From Frankia sp. AiPa1 (GTDB lineage: Bacteria > Actinomycetota > Actinomycetes > Frankiales > Frankiaceae), in the NCBI RefSeq assembly GCF_023243075.1, contig NZ_JALKFZ020000193.1:1-42267 (forward strand): 42,267 bases of DNA, written 5' to 3'. A program made the position numbers and the translations under genes. The notes below the pieces were generated by a model. It was given only the letters and a program-made list of their open reading frames with translations. It did not search any database and was not told the origin of the DNA. Below are positions 24,568 through 33,352 of the stretch, piece after piece (position 1 is the stretch's first letter; every line of letters begins with the position of its first letter).

Positions 24568-27500
24568 CTACCTGGCCGCGTCCGGTGTGCCCGCGGTGCC
24601 GTCCTCGAGCTGGCCCTCGGTGCGCAGGTAGAGCTCCTGAAGGCCGTCGAGGGTGGCGGGCTCGGGATGCTCCCACAGTCCGCGGGCGGCGGCCTCGAGG
24701 AGCCGTTCGGCGATGCCGTGCAGGGCCCAGGGGTTCGACTCGAGGAAGAACTTCTGACTCTCGACGTCCAGGGCGTAGGTCTCGGCGAGACGCTCGTACA
24801 TCCAGTCGGCGACCACGCCGGCGGTCGCGTCGTAGCCGAACAGGTAGTCGACGGTGGCGGCCATCTCGAACGCACCCTTGTAGCCGTGACGGCGCATCGC
24901 GGCGAGCCAGCGGGGGTTCACCACCCGGGCGCGGAAGACCCGGGAGGTCTCCTCGATCAGGGTTCTCGTGCGTACCGCCTCGGGCCGGGTGCTGTCGCCG
25001 ATGTAGGCGGCGGGCGCCCGGCCGGTCAGCGCACGCACGGTGGCGACCATCCCGCCGTGGTACTGGAAGTAGTCGTCGGAGTCGGCGATATCGTGCTCGC
25101 GGGTATCCACGTTCTTCGCGGCCACGGCGATGCGCCGGTAGGCCGCCTCCATGTCGGCGCGGGCTGCCGTCCCGTCGACGCCGCGGCCGTAGGCGTAGCC
25201 ACCCCAGGTGGCATATACCTCGGCGAGATCGGCGTCGTCGCGCCAGTTACGGCTGTCGATCAGCGGCAGCAGTCCCGCGCCGTACGCGCCGGGACGTGAC
25301 CCGAAGATGCGCAGGGTGGCGCGCCGCTCGTCGCCGTGGCCGGCGAGGTCGGCGCGGGTGTGTGCGCGCACGTAGTTGTCCTCGTCGGGTTCGTCCAGGC
25401 CCGCGGCCAGCCGTACCGCGTCGTCGAGCATCGCCACGACGTGCGGGAACGCGTCCCGGAAGAAGCCGCTGATCCGTACGGTCACGTCGATACGGGGTCG
25501 GCCGAGCTCGGCGAGCCCGATCGGTTCCAGCCCCCGCACCCGGCGGGACGCGTCGTCCCACTGCGGACGGACGCCGAGCAGGGCGAGCACCTCGGCGACG
25601 TCGTCCCCGCTGGTCCGCATCGCGCTCGTGCCCCACACCGACAGCCCGACCGACTCCGGCCAGCGGCCCGTCTCGGCCTGGTAGCGCGCGAGCAGGCTGG
25701 ACGCCATGGACTGGCCGGTCTCCCAGGCGAGCCGACTCGGCACCGCCTTCGGGTCGACCGAGTAGAAGTTGCGCCCGGTCGGCAGCACGTTGACCAGCCC
25801 GCGCAACGGCGAGCCGCTCGGCCCGGCCGGGATGTACCCGCCGTCGAGCGCGTGCAGCACATGCGTGATCTCGTCGGTCGTGCGCGCCAGCCGGGGCACG
25901 ATCTCGGTGGCCGCGAACCGCAGCACCGCCGCGACCGCCTCAGCGCGGCCGGCCGACTCCGGAAGCCCGGCCGGTTCCGCGAGGCCGGCCGGTTCCGCGG
26001 AACCGTTCGATGGTGCCGGCACGCCGGGAGGTTCCGCGGAACCGCTGACTGCCTCCCCGACGGGCGCCTCGTCAGCCCGTTCGCCGTCAAGGCCTGTGCC
26101 ACCGTCAAGGCCTGTGTCGCCGTCAAGGCCTGTGCCGGGGCCGGGGGCGGGGTGAGTACCGAGGACGGCGGCGACGGTGGGGGCGATGGCGGCGGGTTCC
26201 CAGCCGTGCCGTTCCAGCTCGGTGACCAGGGTGAGGGCGGTGCGTTCGGCGTCGTCCACCGCGGTGCGGCTCGCCGTCTGCAGGCTCTCGTCGAGGCCGA
26301 GGGCTTCCCGCAGACCGGGCAGGGTGCGCTGGCCGCCCCACAGCTGCCGGGCCCGCAGCATCGCCAGCACCAGGTTGACCCGCGCGGCACCGGTCGGCGC
26401 GACCCCGAGGACATGCAGGCCGTCGCGGATCTGGGCGTCCTTGACCTCGCACAGCCAGCCGTCGACGTGCAGCAGGAAGTCGTCGAACTCGGCGTCGTGC
26501 GGGCGGTCGGCCAGGCCCAGGTCGTGATCGAGACGGGCGGCCTGGATGAGCGTCCAGATCTGGGCGCGGATCGCCGGCAGCTTCGCCGGGTCCATCGCCG
26601 CGATCGACGCGTGCTCGTCGAGGAGCTGCTCGAGCCGGGCCAGGTCGCCGTAGCTCTCCGCGCGGGCCATCGGCGGCACGAGGTGGTCGATGAGCGTGGC
26701 GTGCGCGCGTCGCTTGGCCTGGGTGCCCTCACCCGGGTCGTTCACCAGGAACGGATAGATCATCGGCAGGTTTCCGAGCGCCGCGTCCGACGGGCAGGAC
26801 GCGCTCATCCCCACCGTCTTGCCGGGCAGCCATTCCAGGGTGCCGTGCTTGCCGAGGTGCACCAGCGCATGCGCGCCGAACCCGCCCTCGCCGGCTGGGG
26901 CCGACAGCCAGCGGTAGGCGGCCAGATAGTGGTGGCTCGGCGGCAGGTCCGGATCATGGTAGATGGCGACCGGATTCTCGCCGAACCCGCGCGGCGGCTG
27001 GACGAGCAGCACCACGTTGCCGGCCTGCAACGCCGCCAGCACGATCTCGCCATCCGGATCGGCGTCGGTGTCGCGGGAGGTGCTGCTGTTCCGGACGGTG
27101 CTGCTGTTGCGGGAGGCGCTGTGGTCGACGTAGAGGTCGCCGGGGGCCGGGCCCCAGTGCTGCTCCACCCGTTCGCGCAGGTCGGCCGGCAGGGTGTCGA
27201 ACCAGGTCCGGTAGTCGGCGGCGCGGATGCGGACCGGGTTGCCGGCGAGCTGCGCCTCGGTCAGCCAGGCGGGATCCTGCCCGCCGGCAGCGATGATCGC
27301 GTGGATGAGCGCATCCCCATCGCCGGCCTCGACCCCGGGCAGCGCGTCCGGGCCGCTGTCCGGGCCGGTCTCGTAGCCGGCCGCGCGCATCGCCCGCAGC
27401 AGCCGGACGGTGCTCGCGGGCGTGTCCAGGCCGACGGCGTTGCCGATCCGGGAGTGCTTCGTCGGGTAGGCCGACAGCATGAGCGCGACGCGACGCCGCG

Positions 27501-28605
27501 CCGGTGGGATGTGGCGCAGTCGGCCGTGTGCCACCGCGAGGCCCGCCACCCGATCGGCCCGCTCGGCGTCGGCGACGTAGCTGGTCAGGCCATCCTCGTC
27601 AATCTCCTTGAACGAGAACGGGACGGTGATCAGCCGCCCATCGAACTCGGGGATCGCCACCTGGGTAGCCGCGTCCAGCGGGGAGAGCCCGTCGTCCGAA
27701 TCGGCCCACGCCGCTCGCGGGCTGGTCAGGCACAGCCCCTGCAGGATCGGGATGTCCAGCGCCGCGAGCGCGCCGACGTCCCACGCCTCGTCGTCCCCGC
27801 CGGCACCGGCTTTCGCCGGCTGGCTGCCGCCCGCGGCCAGCACGGTCACGACCAGCGCGTCCATCCGGCCGAGAACGGCGAGCAGCTCCTGCTCGGCGGC
27901 CCGCAGCGACGCGCAGAACACCGGCAGCGCCACCCCGCCGGCCCGCTCGACCGCCGCGCTCAGCGCCTCGACGAACGCCGTGTTCCCGGCCACATGATGC
28001 GCGCGGTAGTACAGCACGCCGATCACCGGCCGGCTTGTCCCGCCGGCTTCGGGGGCGGGGAACTCGGCGGACTCGGCGGTTGTGGCGGCTGTGTCCGCGG
28101 TGGGCCGATGGTCTGCCGGCGAGGCGCCGGACGAACGTTCCAGCACGCCCCAGGACGGGGTGACCACCGGCGGGGCGAAGCCACCTCCGGTGAGCAGAAG
28201 CGTGTCGGCGAGGAAGCGGTGCAGCTCGCGGAGGTTCGCCGGGCCGCCTTCGGTCAGATAGGTGTGCGCCTCGGCACAGATGCCCGCGGGCACGGTCGAC
28301 GCGGCCATCAGTTCGGCGTCTGGCACTCGCTCCCCGCCGAGGACCACCACCGGCCGGGGCCCGGCGAGCAGCGCATCCAGCCCCTCCTCCCACATCCGCC
28401 GGCCGCCGAGGATCCGCACGATGACGACGTCGACACCGTCGGTCAGCCCGGGAAGATCGTCGACGCCGAGCCGCGCCGGGTTCCCGAGCCGGAACCGTGC
28501 GCCGCTGGCCCGGGCCGAGAGCAGGTCCGTGTCGGACGTCGACAGCAGAAGGATCGTCGCGTCGAACTCCCCGGAAGGGGACGGTTCAGGGCGTGCGAGG
28601 ATCAT
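24568..28605 (-). CDS. cobN: Cobaltochelatase subunit CobN
   Basis: CobN is the large subunit of the ATP-dependent aerobic cobaltochelatase, which inserts cobalt into hydrogenobyrinate a,c-diamide together with CobS and CobT (not in this window). The 1345-residue product is near the family length. Typical blocks are VLLVQPPRGFGENPVAIYHD, LVHLGKHGTLEWLPGKTVGM, YPFLVNDPGEGTQAKRRAHA and WGTSAMRTSGDDVAEVLALL. ATG 28605 has GGAGAGG 8-14 bases upstream; the longer frame to 28962 runs through the riboswitch and is not coding. A low-complexity Gly/Asp/Pro/Ala-rich insert lies around 25960-26150. The gene is controlled by a B12 riboswitch upstream. Confidence 0.95.
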   Translation of the reverse strand: MILARPEPSPSGEFDATILLLSTSDTDLLSARASGARFRLGNPARLGVDDLPGLTDGVDVVIVRILGGRRMWEEGLDALLAGPRPVVVLGGERVPDAELMAASTVPAGICAEAHTYLTEGGPANLRELHRFLADTLLLTGGGFAPPVVTPSWGVLERSSGASPADHRPTADTAATTAESAEFPAPEAGGTSRPVIGVLYYRAHHVAGNTAFVEALSAAVERAGGVALPVFCASLRAAEQELLAVLGRMDALVVTVLAAGGSQPAKAGAGGDDEAWDVGALAALDIPILQGLCLTSPRAAWADSDDGLSPLDAATQVAIPEFDGRLITVPFSFKEIDEDGLTSYVADAERADRVAGLAVAHGRLRHIPPARRRVALMLSAYPTKHSRIGNAVGLDTPASTVRLLRAMRAAGYETGPDSGPDALPGVEAGDGDALIHAIIAAGGQDPAWLTEAQLAGNPVRIRAADYRTWFDTLPADLRERVEQHWGPAPGDLYVDHSASRNSSTVRNSSTSRDTDADPDGEIVLAALQAGNVVLLVQPPRGFGENPVAIYHDPDLPPSHHYLAAYRWLSAPAGEGGFGAHALVHLGKHGTLEWLPGKTVGMSASCPSDAALGNLPMIYPFLVNDPGEGTQAKRRAHATLIDHLVPPMARAESYGDLARLEQLLDEHASIAAMDPAKLPAIRAQIWTLIQAARLDHDLGLADRPHDAEFDDFLLHVDGWLCEVKDAQIRDGLHVLGVAPTGAARVNLVLAMLRARQLWGGQRTLPGLREALGLDESLQTASRTAVDDAERTALTLVTELERHGWEPAAIAPTVAAVLGTHPAPGPGTGLDGDTGLDGGTGLDGERADEAPVGEAVSGSAEPPGVPAPSNGSAEPAGLAEPAGLPESAGRAEAVAAVLRFAATEIVPRLARTTDEITHVLHALDGGYIPAGPSGSPLRGLVNVLPTGRNFYSVDPKAVPSRLAWETGQSMASSLLARYQAETGRWPESVGLSVWGTSAMRTSGDDVAEVLALLGVRPQWDDASRRVRGLEPIGLAELGRPRIDVTVRISGFFRDAFPHVVAMLDDAVRLAAGLDEPDEDNYVRAHTRADLAGHGDERRATLRIFGSRPGAYGAGLLPLIDSRNWRDDADLAEVYATWGGYAYGRGVDGTAARADMEAAYRRIAVAAKNVDTREHDIADSDDYFQYHGGMVATVRALTGRAPAAYIGDSTRPEAVRTRTLIEETSRVFRARVVNPRWLAAMRRHGYKGAFEMAATVDYLFGYDATAGVVADWMYERLAETYALDVESQKFFLESNPWALHGIAERLLEAAARGLWEHPEPATLDGLQELYLRTEGQLEDGTAGTPDAAR
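26083..26136 (-). repeat. 18-bp in-frame tandem repeat inside cobN
   Basis: Three copies of an 18-bp unit (GCCGTCAAGGCCTGTGCC on the plus strand) at 26083-26100, 26101-26118 and 26119-26136 encode repeated TGLDGx hexapeptides in a linker of CobN. The reading frame is preserved. Further imperfect repeats of CCGGCCGGTTCCGCG type follow at 25972-26045. Confidence 0.8.
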
Positions 28606-28678
28606 GGAGCTGCCTCTCCCGGGGATCCGCGTCCCCGTGTCAGCCGGCTGCCGTGCTCGGCCGTCGGTGCCGGATGGT

Positions 28679-28767
28679 GCCCGGCCGGACGATGGCCCGG
28701 CCGGACGGTGGCCCGACGGGACGGGACGCGCGCGGGCAACGTGAGGTGCGCGGGCAACGCGAGGTGC
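28679..28767 (-). repeat. Tandem repeats in the cobN leader, possible expression platform
   Basis: Between the riboswitch aptamer and the cobN start lie two tandem pairs: GCGGGCAACGYGAGGTGC twice at 28732-28767, and a 16-base unit containing CCCGGCCGGACG twice at about 28679-28711. On the minus strand the latter can form GGCCGG/CCGGCC stems. They are candidates for the regulatory hairpin of the riboswitch, but I could not fold them. Confidence 0.45.
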
Positions 28768-28774
28768 GCGGGGC

Positions 28775-28937
28775 CACGGTGGATCGTCGACGATCGCTCG
28801 CCCCGGCCTTCCCAGCGTGGACGGCTGTCCGCGCCAGTGGCCATGCCTGGGGTCCGCTCCCCGGTGACGGTGGCGGGACCGCGCCGGATTCACACCGGAC
28901 TTCCTCGCCGCTCGCCGCTCGTGGCTGCTCCACCATG
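28775..28937 (-). promoter_or_regulatory. Cobalamin (B12) riboswitch upstream of cobN
   Basis: On the minus strand the conserved core reads GGAAGTCCGGTGTGAATCCG and then CGCGGTCCCGCCACCGT, followed by the B12-box GCCACTG (28841-28835) and CTGGGAAGGCC, as in actinobacterial adenosylcobalamin aptamers. The closing stem is CATGGTGGA (28937-28929) with TCCACCGTG (28783-28775), one pair being G-U. It begins about 330 bases upstream of the cobN ATG. Binding of cobalamin is expected to shut off cobN. Confidence 0.88.
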
Positions 28938-29182
28938 ACAGATCGCCCGGCATCACTGTCAAGCCGCGCCCGCGTCAACGGACGCATCCCGGCCACTTTC
29001 CCTTCCCCGGCACCTTCCCCCTGCCTCGTCCGTTGTCGGCTTGGTCTTTCTCGGCTCCATGTCGATCGCCGGCCGGACCTGTGGTGCTGGCTAGGAACCC
29101 CGCCGACCACTCGAGGCCGGCCCGCCGACATCACGCGCCTAGCGTCACGCTCCGCGACGAATTTCCGGGAGTCAGTCAAGCC

Positions 29183-29258
29183 CAAGATTCAAACAGGTCG
29201 TCGTGGGCGTATTCATGCCCGATTTGCCCCCCATGGCGACCTGCGTGGCCGGATCTTG
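29183..29258. repeat. Dispersed hairpin repeat, copy 3 (diverged)
   Basis: This copy has the same orientation as copies 1 and 2. Shared blocks are AAACAGGTCGTCGTGGGCGT, GATTTGCCCCCCA, GGCGACCTGCGTGGCCGGATCTTG. The outer stem is weakened (CAAGATTC), while the inner CAGGTCGTCGTGGG stem is kept against CCCCATGGCGACCTG. It lies between cobN and cobG. The rest of 28938-29457 shows no gene I can support. Confidence 0.75.
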
Positions 29259-29457
29259 CCCCGCTGCCCGGTGCGTAGCGTAGCGATCTTGGTGGTTGGG
29301 GGTCAGGTCCGGCGCCCTGGCCGGTCCGCGCCCTGGTCGGTCTACCGGATCACGGCCGGCACCGCGACCGCGCCGCGGGCCGTCGAATCGGGCGGTGCCA
29401 CCCGCTGGCGTTTCTGAACCGCCGGCACCTGTCCCGGCTTGCACGTATGCTCCGCCG

Positions 29458-31080
29458 GTGTCCACCAGCCGGCGGGAGCGTGCCCAGGACGCCTGCCCCG
29501 GGGTGCTCAGGACGCATTCGGCTGCCGATGGCGCGCTGGCCCGGCTTCGCCTGCCCGGCGGGCGGCTCACGGCGCACGCGGCCCGCGTGCTTGCGGCCTG
29601 TGCCCGAGAGCTCGCGGACGGGCATGTGGAGCTGACCTCCCGCGGCAACGTGCAGCTGCGCGGCCTTGCTGACGGCGGCCTTGCTCGCGGCGGTGTTGCT
29701 GACGGCGGTCTCGCGGGCGGTGGCGCCGCGGAGCTGGCCCGCCGGGCCCGGGCGGCTGGCCTGTTGCCTTCGGACACCCACGAGCGGGTCCGCAACATCG
29801 TCGCCTCGCCGATGTCCGGGCGGGTCGCGCACGGACGGGATGTCACGCCGTTGGTCGCCGCGCTCGACCGTGGGCTGTGCGCCGATCCGGCGTTGGCGGC
29901 GCTGCCTGGCCGGGTCCTGTTCACCGTCGACGATGGCACCGGTGACCTCGGCGCCATCCCGGCGGATTTCGCGCTGCGGGCACTGCCGGGCGGGCGGACC
30001 CTGGTGCGCGTGGCCGGCGAGCCCTGGGAGCTGCGCGTTCCCGACGCCGACGCGGTACCCGTGCTGCTCGCCGCCGCCCGGGCGTTCGTCGAGCTGATCG
30101 GTGCGGGCGGCCCGGCCGCGTCCGCCTGGCGGGTCGCGGAGCTGCCGTCTGGCCGGGAGCGGCTGCTCGCGGCGGCGGCGGCGGCCGCGGTGGGTGTTTC
30201 CGTCGTCGCTGCCAGTGCTTTCTCCGGTGGCACGCGTGGCGGTGCGGAGTCGGTGTCTCAGGGTGCGGGTGCGGACGTGGCGGATCCCGCGCCGCGGGGA
30301 GCTCGGCCGGGGGTGTACGTCCAGCGGGACGGTCGCCGGGCCGTGACCGTCCTCGTCCCGCTGGGACGGCTGAGGGCTGGCCAGCTCGAGCTTGCCGCCG
30401 AGCTCGCCGGCGGTGACGGGCTGACCGTAACGCCGTGGCGGTCGGTGGTTCTGGTCGATCGGATGGCGGCGGACATCCCGGGGATCCGGGCGCGGCTGGC
30501 CGCCGCCGGGCTGGTGGTCGAGCCGGGCGCCGGATGGACCGGTGTGACGAGCTGCGCCGGCCGTCCCGGCTGCGCCCGGTCCGTCACCGACGTGCGTCGC
30601 GACGCCACCCGGCTCGCGGCCGCCACCCGCACGCCGGCGGAGGTATCCGCGGCCGCCACCCGCACGCCGGCGGAGGTATCCGTGGGCGCCACCGGCATGC
30701 CGCCGGAGGTATCCGCGGGCGGTTCCCGCGCGGCGCAGGGGGGCGGGCCGTTGGCGGGGTCGTTGGCCGGGTCGGCCACGGGGACGCGCCGGCCGGCTCG
30801 GGCGTCCGAAACGTCCCCTGGCGATGAGCGCCGGCTGCTGCCGACGCACTGGTCGGGATGCGGGCGGCGTTGCGGGCAGCCGTCCGGATCCGTCGTCGAG
30901 GTGGTCGCGGAGCCGGACGGCTATCGCGTCCACCGGACGGACGGCACCCAACCGCCCGAGGGAACGCTGATTACCTGGGCGACGGGCAGTGGTGGTGAGC
31001 TGACCCCCGAGGACTGGTCGGCGCTGGTCGGCGCGGTCACGGCGGCACGGACGACGGAAGCAGGCGGGTGGAAATGGTGA
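29458..31080 (+). CDS. cobG: Precorrin-3B synthase CobG-like (siroheme/4Fe-4S protein)
   Basis: CobG-type monooxygenases contract the ring precursor by making precorrin-3B from precorrin-3A in the aerobic B12 route. The 540-residue protein shows the sulfite/nitrite reductase half-domain repeat: GVLRTHSAADGALARLRLPG and ELTSRGNVQLRGL in the first half, PGVYVQRDGRRAVTVLVPLG in the second. Cluster-binding cysteines are in SCAGRPGCARS and THWSGCGRRCGQ. About 65 residues of repeats separate the two Cys pairs, and a Gly/Leu/Ala repeat interrupts the N-terminal half after QLRGL. GTG 29458 is chosen just before TSRRERAQDACPG. It overlaps cobH. Given the homology of CobG with other siroheme enzymes, the name rests mainly on context. 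Confidence 0.87.
   Translation: MSTSRRERAQDACPGVLRTHSAADGALARLRLPGGRLTAHAARVLAACARELADGHVELTSRGNVQLRGLADGGLARGGVADGGLAGGGAAELARRARAAGLLPSDTHERVRNIVASPMSGRVAHGRDVTPLVAALDRGLCADPALAALPGRVLFTVDDGTGDLGAIPADFALRALPGGRTLVRVAGEPWELRVPDADAVPVLLAAARAFVELIGAGGPAASAWRVAELPSGRERLLAAAAAAAVGVSVVAASAFSGGTRGGAESVSQGAGADVADPAPRGARPGVYVQRDGRRAVTVLVPLGRLRAGQLELAAELAGGDGLTVTPWRSVVLVDRMAADIPGIRARLAAAGLVVEPGAGWTGVTSCAGRPGCARSVTDVRRDATRLAAATRTPAEVSAAATRTPAEVSVGATGMPPEVSAGGSRAAQGGGPLAGSLAGSATGTRRPARASETSPGDERRLLPTHWSGCGRRCGQPSGSVVEVVAEPDGYRVHRTDGTQPPEGTLITWATGSGGELTPEDWSALVGAVTAARTTEAGGWKW
30619..30717 (+). repeat. 33-bp in-frame tandem repeat inside cobG
   Basis: Three consecutive 33-bp units at 30619-30651, 30652-30684 and 30685-30717 encode AATRTPAEVSA, AATRTPAEVSV and GATGMPPEVSA. 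They fall between the two cysteine pairs of the iron-sulfur/siroheme site, where related proteins have a short linker. Confidence 0.9.
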
Positions 31081-31730
31081 CGTCGGCGGGCACGCCACGG
31101 TCGGAGTACAGCTATGTCCGCGACGGCTCCGAGATCTATCGCCGGTCGTTCGCGACGATTCGCGCCGAGGCCCGCCTGGACGGGCTGCCCGCGGACGTCG
31201 CCCGGGTGGCCGTTCGCATGATCCATTCGTGCGGGATGGTGGATCTGGTCGACGATCTGGCGTACAGCCCGGGGGTGGTCGCCGCGGCGCGGGCGGCGCT
31301 GCTGGCCGGCGCGCCGGTGTTGTGCGACGCGCGGATGGTCGCCGTCGGGGTGACCCGAAGCCGGCTTCCGGCGGGCAACGAGGTGCTGTGCCTGCTGGGT
31401 GACCCGCGGGTGCCGGCGCTCGCCGCCGAGCTCGGCACCACCCGCAGCGCCGCCGCCGTCGATCTGTGGGCGCAGCGGCTGGCCGGTGCGGTCGTCGCGG
31501 TCGGCAACGCGCCCACCGCCCTGTTCCGGCTGCTCGAACTGGTCGCGGCCGGGGGCGCTCGGCCGGCCGCCGTTCTCGGCGTTCCGGTCGGCTTCATCGG
31601 GGCGGCCGAGTCCAAGCAGGCCCTGGTCGACGATCCGGCCGGGCTGGAGTATCTCGTCGTGCACGGCCGCCGTGGGGGCAGCGCGATGGCCGTCGCCGCG
31701 GTCAACGCGATCGCGAGCGAGCAGGAATGA
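31074..31730 (+). CDS. cobH: Precorrin-8X methylmutase CobH/CbiC
   Basis: This enzyme moves the C-11 methyl group to C-12 to form hydrogenobyrinate. The 218-residue protein is of normal length, with the catalytic His in RMIHSCGMVDLVDDL, the block LCDARMVAVGVTRSRLPAGN, and the C-terminal PVGFIGAAESKQALVDDP and VVHGRRGGSAMAVAAVNAI. It overlaps the cobG stop; ATG 31074 or the GTG at 31077 (which forms a GTGA overlap) may be used. It ends in an ATGA overlap with cobIJ, so cobG, cobH and cobIJ are one translationally coupled operon. Confidence 0.95.
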   Translation: MVTSAGTPRSEYSYVRDGSEIYRRSFATIRAEARLDGLPADVARVAVRMIHSCGMVDLVDDLAYSPGVVAAARAALLAGAPVLCDARMVAVGVTRSRLPAGNEVLCLLGDPRVPALAAELGTTRSAAAVDLWAQRLAGAVVAVGNAPTALFRLLELVAAGGARPAAVLGVPVGFIGAAESKQALVDDPAGLEYLVVHGRRGGSAMAVAAVNAIASEQE

Positions 31731-33352
31731 CCGCGCGACCAGGGCGGCTGTGGGGCGTGGGGGTCGGGCCGGGGGATCCGGAGTTGATCACTGTCAAGGC
31801 GGCGCGGCTCATCCGGGACGCGGATGTGATCGCGTACCACAGTGCGCGGCACGGCCGCAGCATCGCGCGGTCCATCGCCGCCACCCTGCTGCGCGGCGAC
31901 CAGGCCGAGGAGGCCCTGGTCTACCCGGTCACCACCGAGGTGACCGGGCATCCTGGCGGGTACCGCGGGGCGATCGACGAGTTCTACGAGGACTGCGCCA
32001 AGCGGCTGGCCGTTCACCTGGACGCCGGCCGGGACGTGGTTGTGCTCAGCGAGGGCGACCCGTTCTTCTACGGCTCGTTCATCCACCTGCACCGCCGGCT
32101 GGCCGACCGGTATCCGACCGAGGTCGTGCCGGGAGTCACCTCCCTGTCCGCCGGATGCGCGGTACTCGGCCGACCGCTGGTCGAGGGCAACGAGGTGCTC
32201 ACCGTGATGCCAGGGACCCTGCCGCCGGACACGCTCGCCGAACGGATCGCCGGGACTGACACCGCCGTCGTGCTGAAGATGGGCCGGACGTTCCCCGGGG
32301 TGCGTGAGGCGTTCAGCGACGCGGGCCGGCTCGCCGACACCTGGTATGTCGAGCGGGCCACCACCAGCGGCCAGCGGATCGCGCGGCTGGACGAGGTAGA
32401 CCCGGCGTCCGTGCCGTACTTCTCCCTCGCCGTGCTGCCGAGCCCCGTGCGCGGACCGGACGACCCGGCGCCGCTGCGGGCCGGACAGGCCGACTGGGTC
32501 ACCCGGGCGGGCAGCACGCCTGCCGGGCCGATCGGCGCTGCCAGGGCCGGGACGCGGCCGGCCGGGGCCGGGGGCGGGGACGGGGCGCTCGACGGCGGGC
32601 GGGCCGGTGAGGTGGTCGTCGTCGGGCTGGGGCCCGGCGATTCCGCCTGGCTCACCCCGCAGGCCGAGGCGGCGTTGGCGGCGGCCGAGGAGCTCATCGG
32701 CTACGGGCCGTATCTCGACCGGGTGCCCGTCGACCCGCGGCAGCGGCGGCATCCGTCGGGGAACACCGTCGAGGCTGACCGGGCCGAACACGCCCTCGAG
32801 CTCGCCGCCGGGGGCGTCCGGGTCGCGGTGGTCTCCTCGGGGGATCCGGGAGTGTTCGCGATGGCGACCGCGGTCGTGGAGGCCGCCGAGCAGGAGCGGT
32901 TCGCGCAGGTGGCGGTGCGGGTCGTGCCGGGGCTCACCGCGGCCCAGGCGGTGGCGAGCCGGGTCGGCGCGCCACTGGGGCACGACTTCTGCGTGCTGTC
33001 GCTGTCCGACCGGCTCAAACCCTGGGAGATCATCGAGCGGCGGCTGCGGGCGGCGGTGGCGGCCGATCTCGTCCTCGCGCTCTACAACCCGGCGTCGCGC
33101 GTCCGCCGGGAGCAGCTTGACCGGGCGCTCGCCGTCCTACGGGAGCATCGGGGTCCGGACACGCCCCTGGTGATCGGCCGCGACGTCGGCGGCTCCACCG
33201 AGACCGTCACCGTGACCACGCTCGGCGCCGTCGACCCGGACGTCGTCGACATGCGCAGCCTGCTGCTCGTCGGCTCGTCCACGACGCGGACGGTGCGCCG
33301 CCCCGGCCGCCCCGACCTGGTCTTCACCCCCCGCAGCTACCCCGACTCCTGA
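31727..33352 (+). CDS. cobIJ: Fused precorrin-2 C20- and precorrin-3B C17-methyltransferase CobIJ
   Basis: Two SAM-dependent tetrapyrrole methylases are joined in a 541-residue protein. The CobI half (residues about 1-245) has GVGVGPGDPELITVKAARLI, VVVLSEGDPFFYGSFIHLH and EVVPGVTSLSAGCAVLGRPL. The CobJ half (about 293-535) has VVVGLGPGDSAWLTPQAEAA, GVRVAVVSSGDPGVFAMATA and VIGRDVGGSTETVTVTTL. An Ala/Gly-rich linker of about 45 residues connects them. CobI methylates C-20 of precorrin-2; CobJ methylates C-17 with ring contraction. The ATG lies in the cobH stop (ATGA). The 3' end overlaps that of the convergent cobMK gene by 16 bases. Such fusions are known in actinobacteria. Confidence 0.95.
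   Translation: MTARPGRLWGVGVGPGDPELITVKAARLIRDADVIAYHSARHGRSIARSIAATLLRGDQAEEALVYPVTTEVTGHPGGYRGAIDEFYEDCAKRLAVHLDAGRDVVVLSEGDPFFYGSFIHLHRRLADRYPTEVVPGVTSLSAGCAVLGRPLVEGNEVLTVMPGTLPPDTLAERIAGTDTAVVLKMGRTFPGVREAFSDAGRLADTWYVERATTSGQRIARLDEVDPASVPYFSLAVLPSPVRGPDDPAPLRAGQADWVTRAGSTPAGPIGAARAGTRPAGAGGGDGALDGGRAGEVVVVGLGPGDSAWLTPQAEAALAAAEELIGYGPYLDRVPVDPRQRRHPSGNTVEADRAEHALELAAGGVRVAVVSSGDPGVFAMATAVVEAAEQERFAQVAVRVVPGLTAAQAVASRVGAPLGHDFCVLSLSDRLKPWEIIERRLRAAVAADLVLALYNPASRVRREQLDRALAVLREHRGPDTPLVIGRDVGGSTETVTVTTLGAVDPDVVDMRSLLLVGSSTTRTVRRPGRPDLVFTPRSYPDS

Noticed and set aside
25336..28938. 1200-codon plus-strand open frame opposite cobN
   Set aside because: It is the antisense shadow of cobN; its Arg/Gly/Gln-rich translation has no domain and cobN is unambiguous.
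21596..29258. The three hairpin repeats as a CRISPR array
   Set aside because: Copies are about 1.3 kb and 6 kb apart, not regularly spaced with short spacers, and no cas genes are present.
28938..29457. A second cobalamin riboswitch in front of cobG
   Set aside because: I looked for the GCCACTG box and the conserved core on the plus strand and did not find them.
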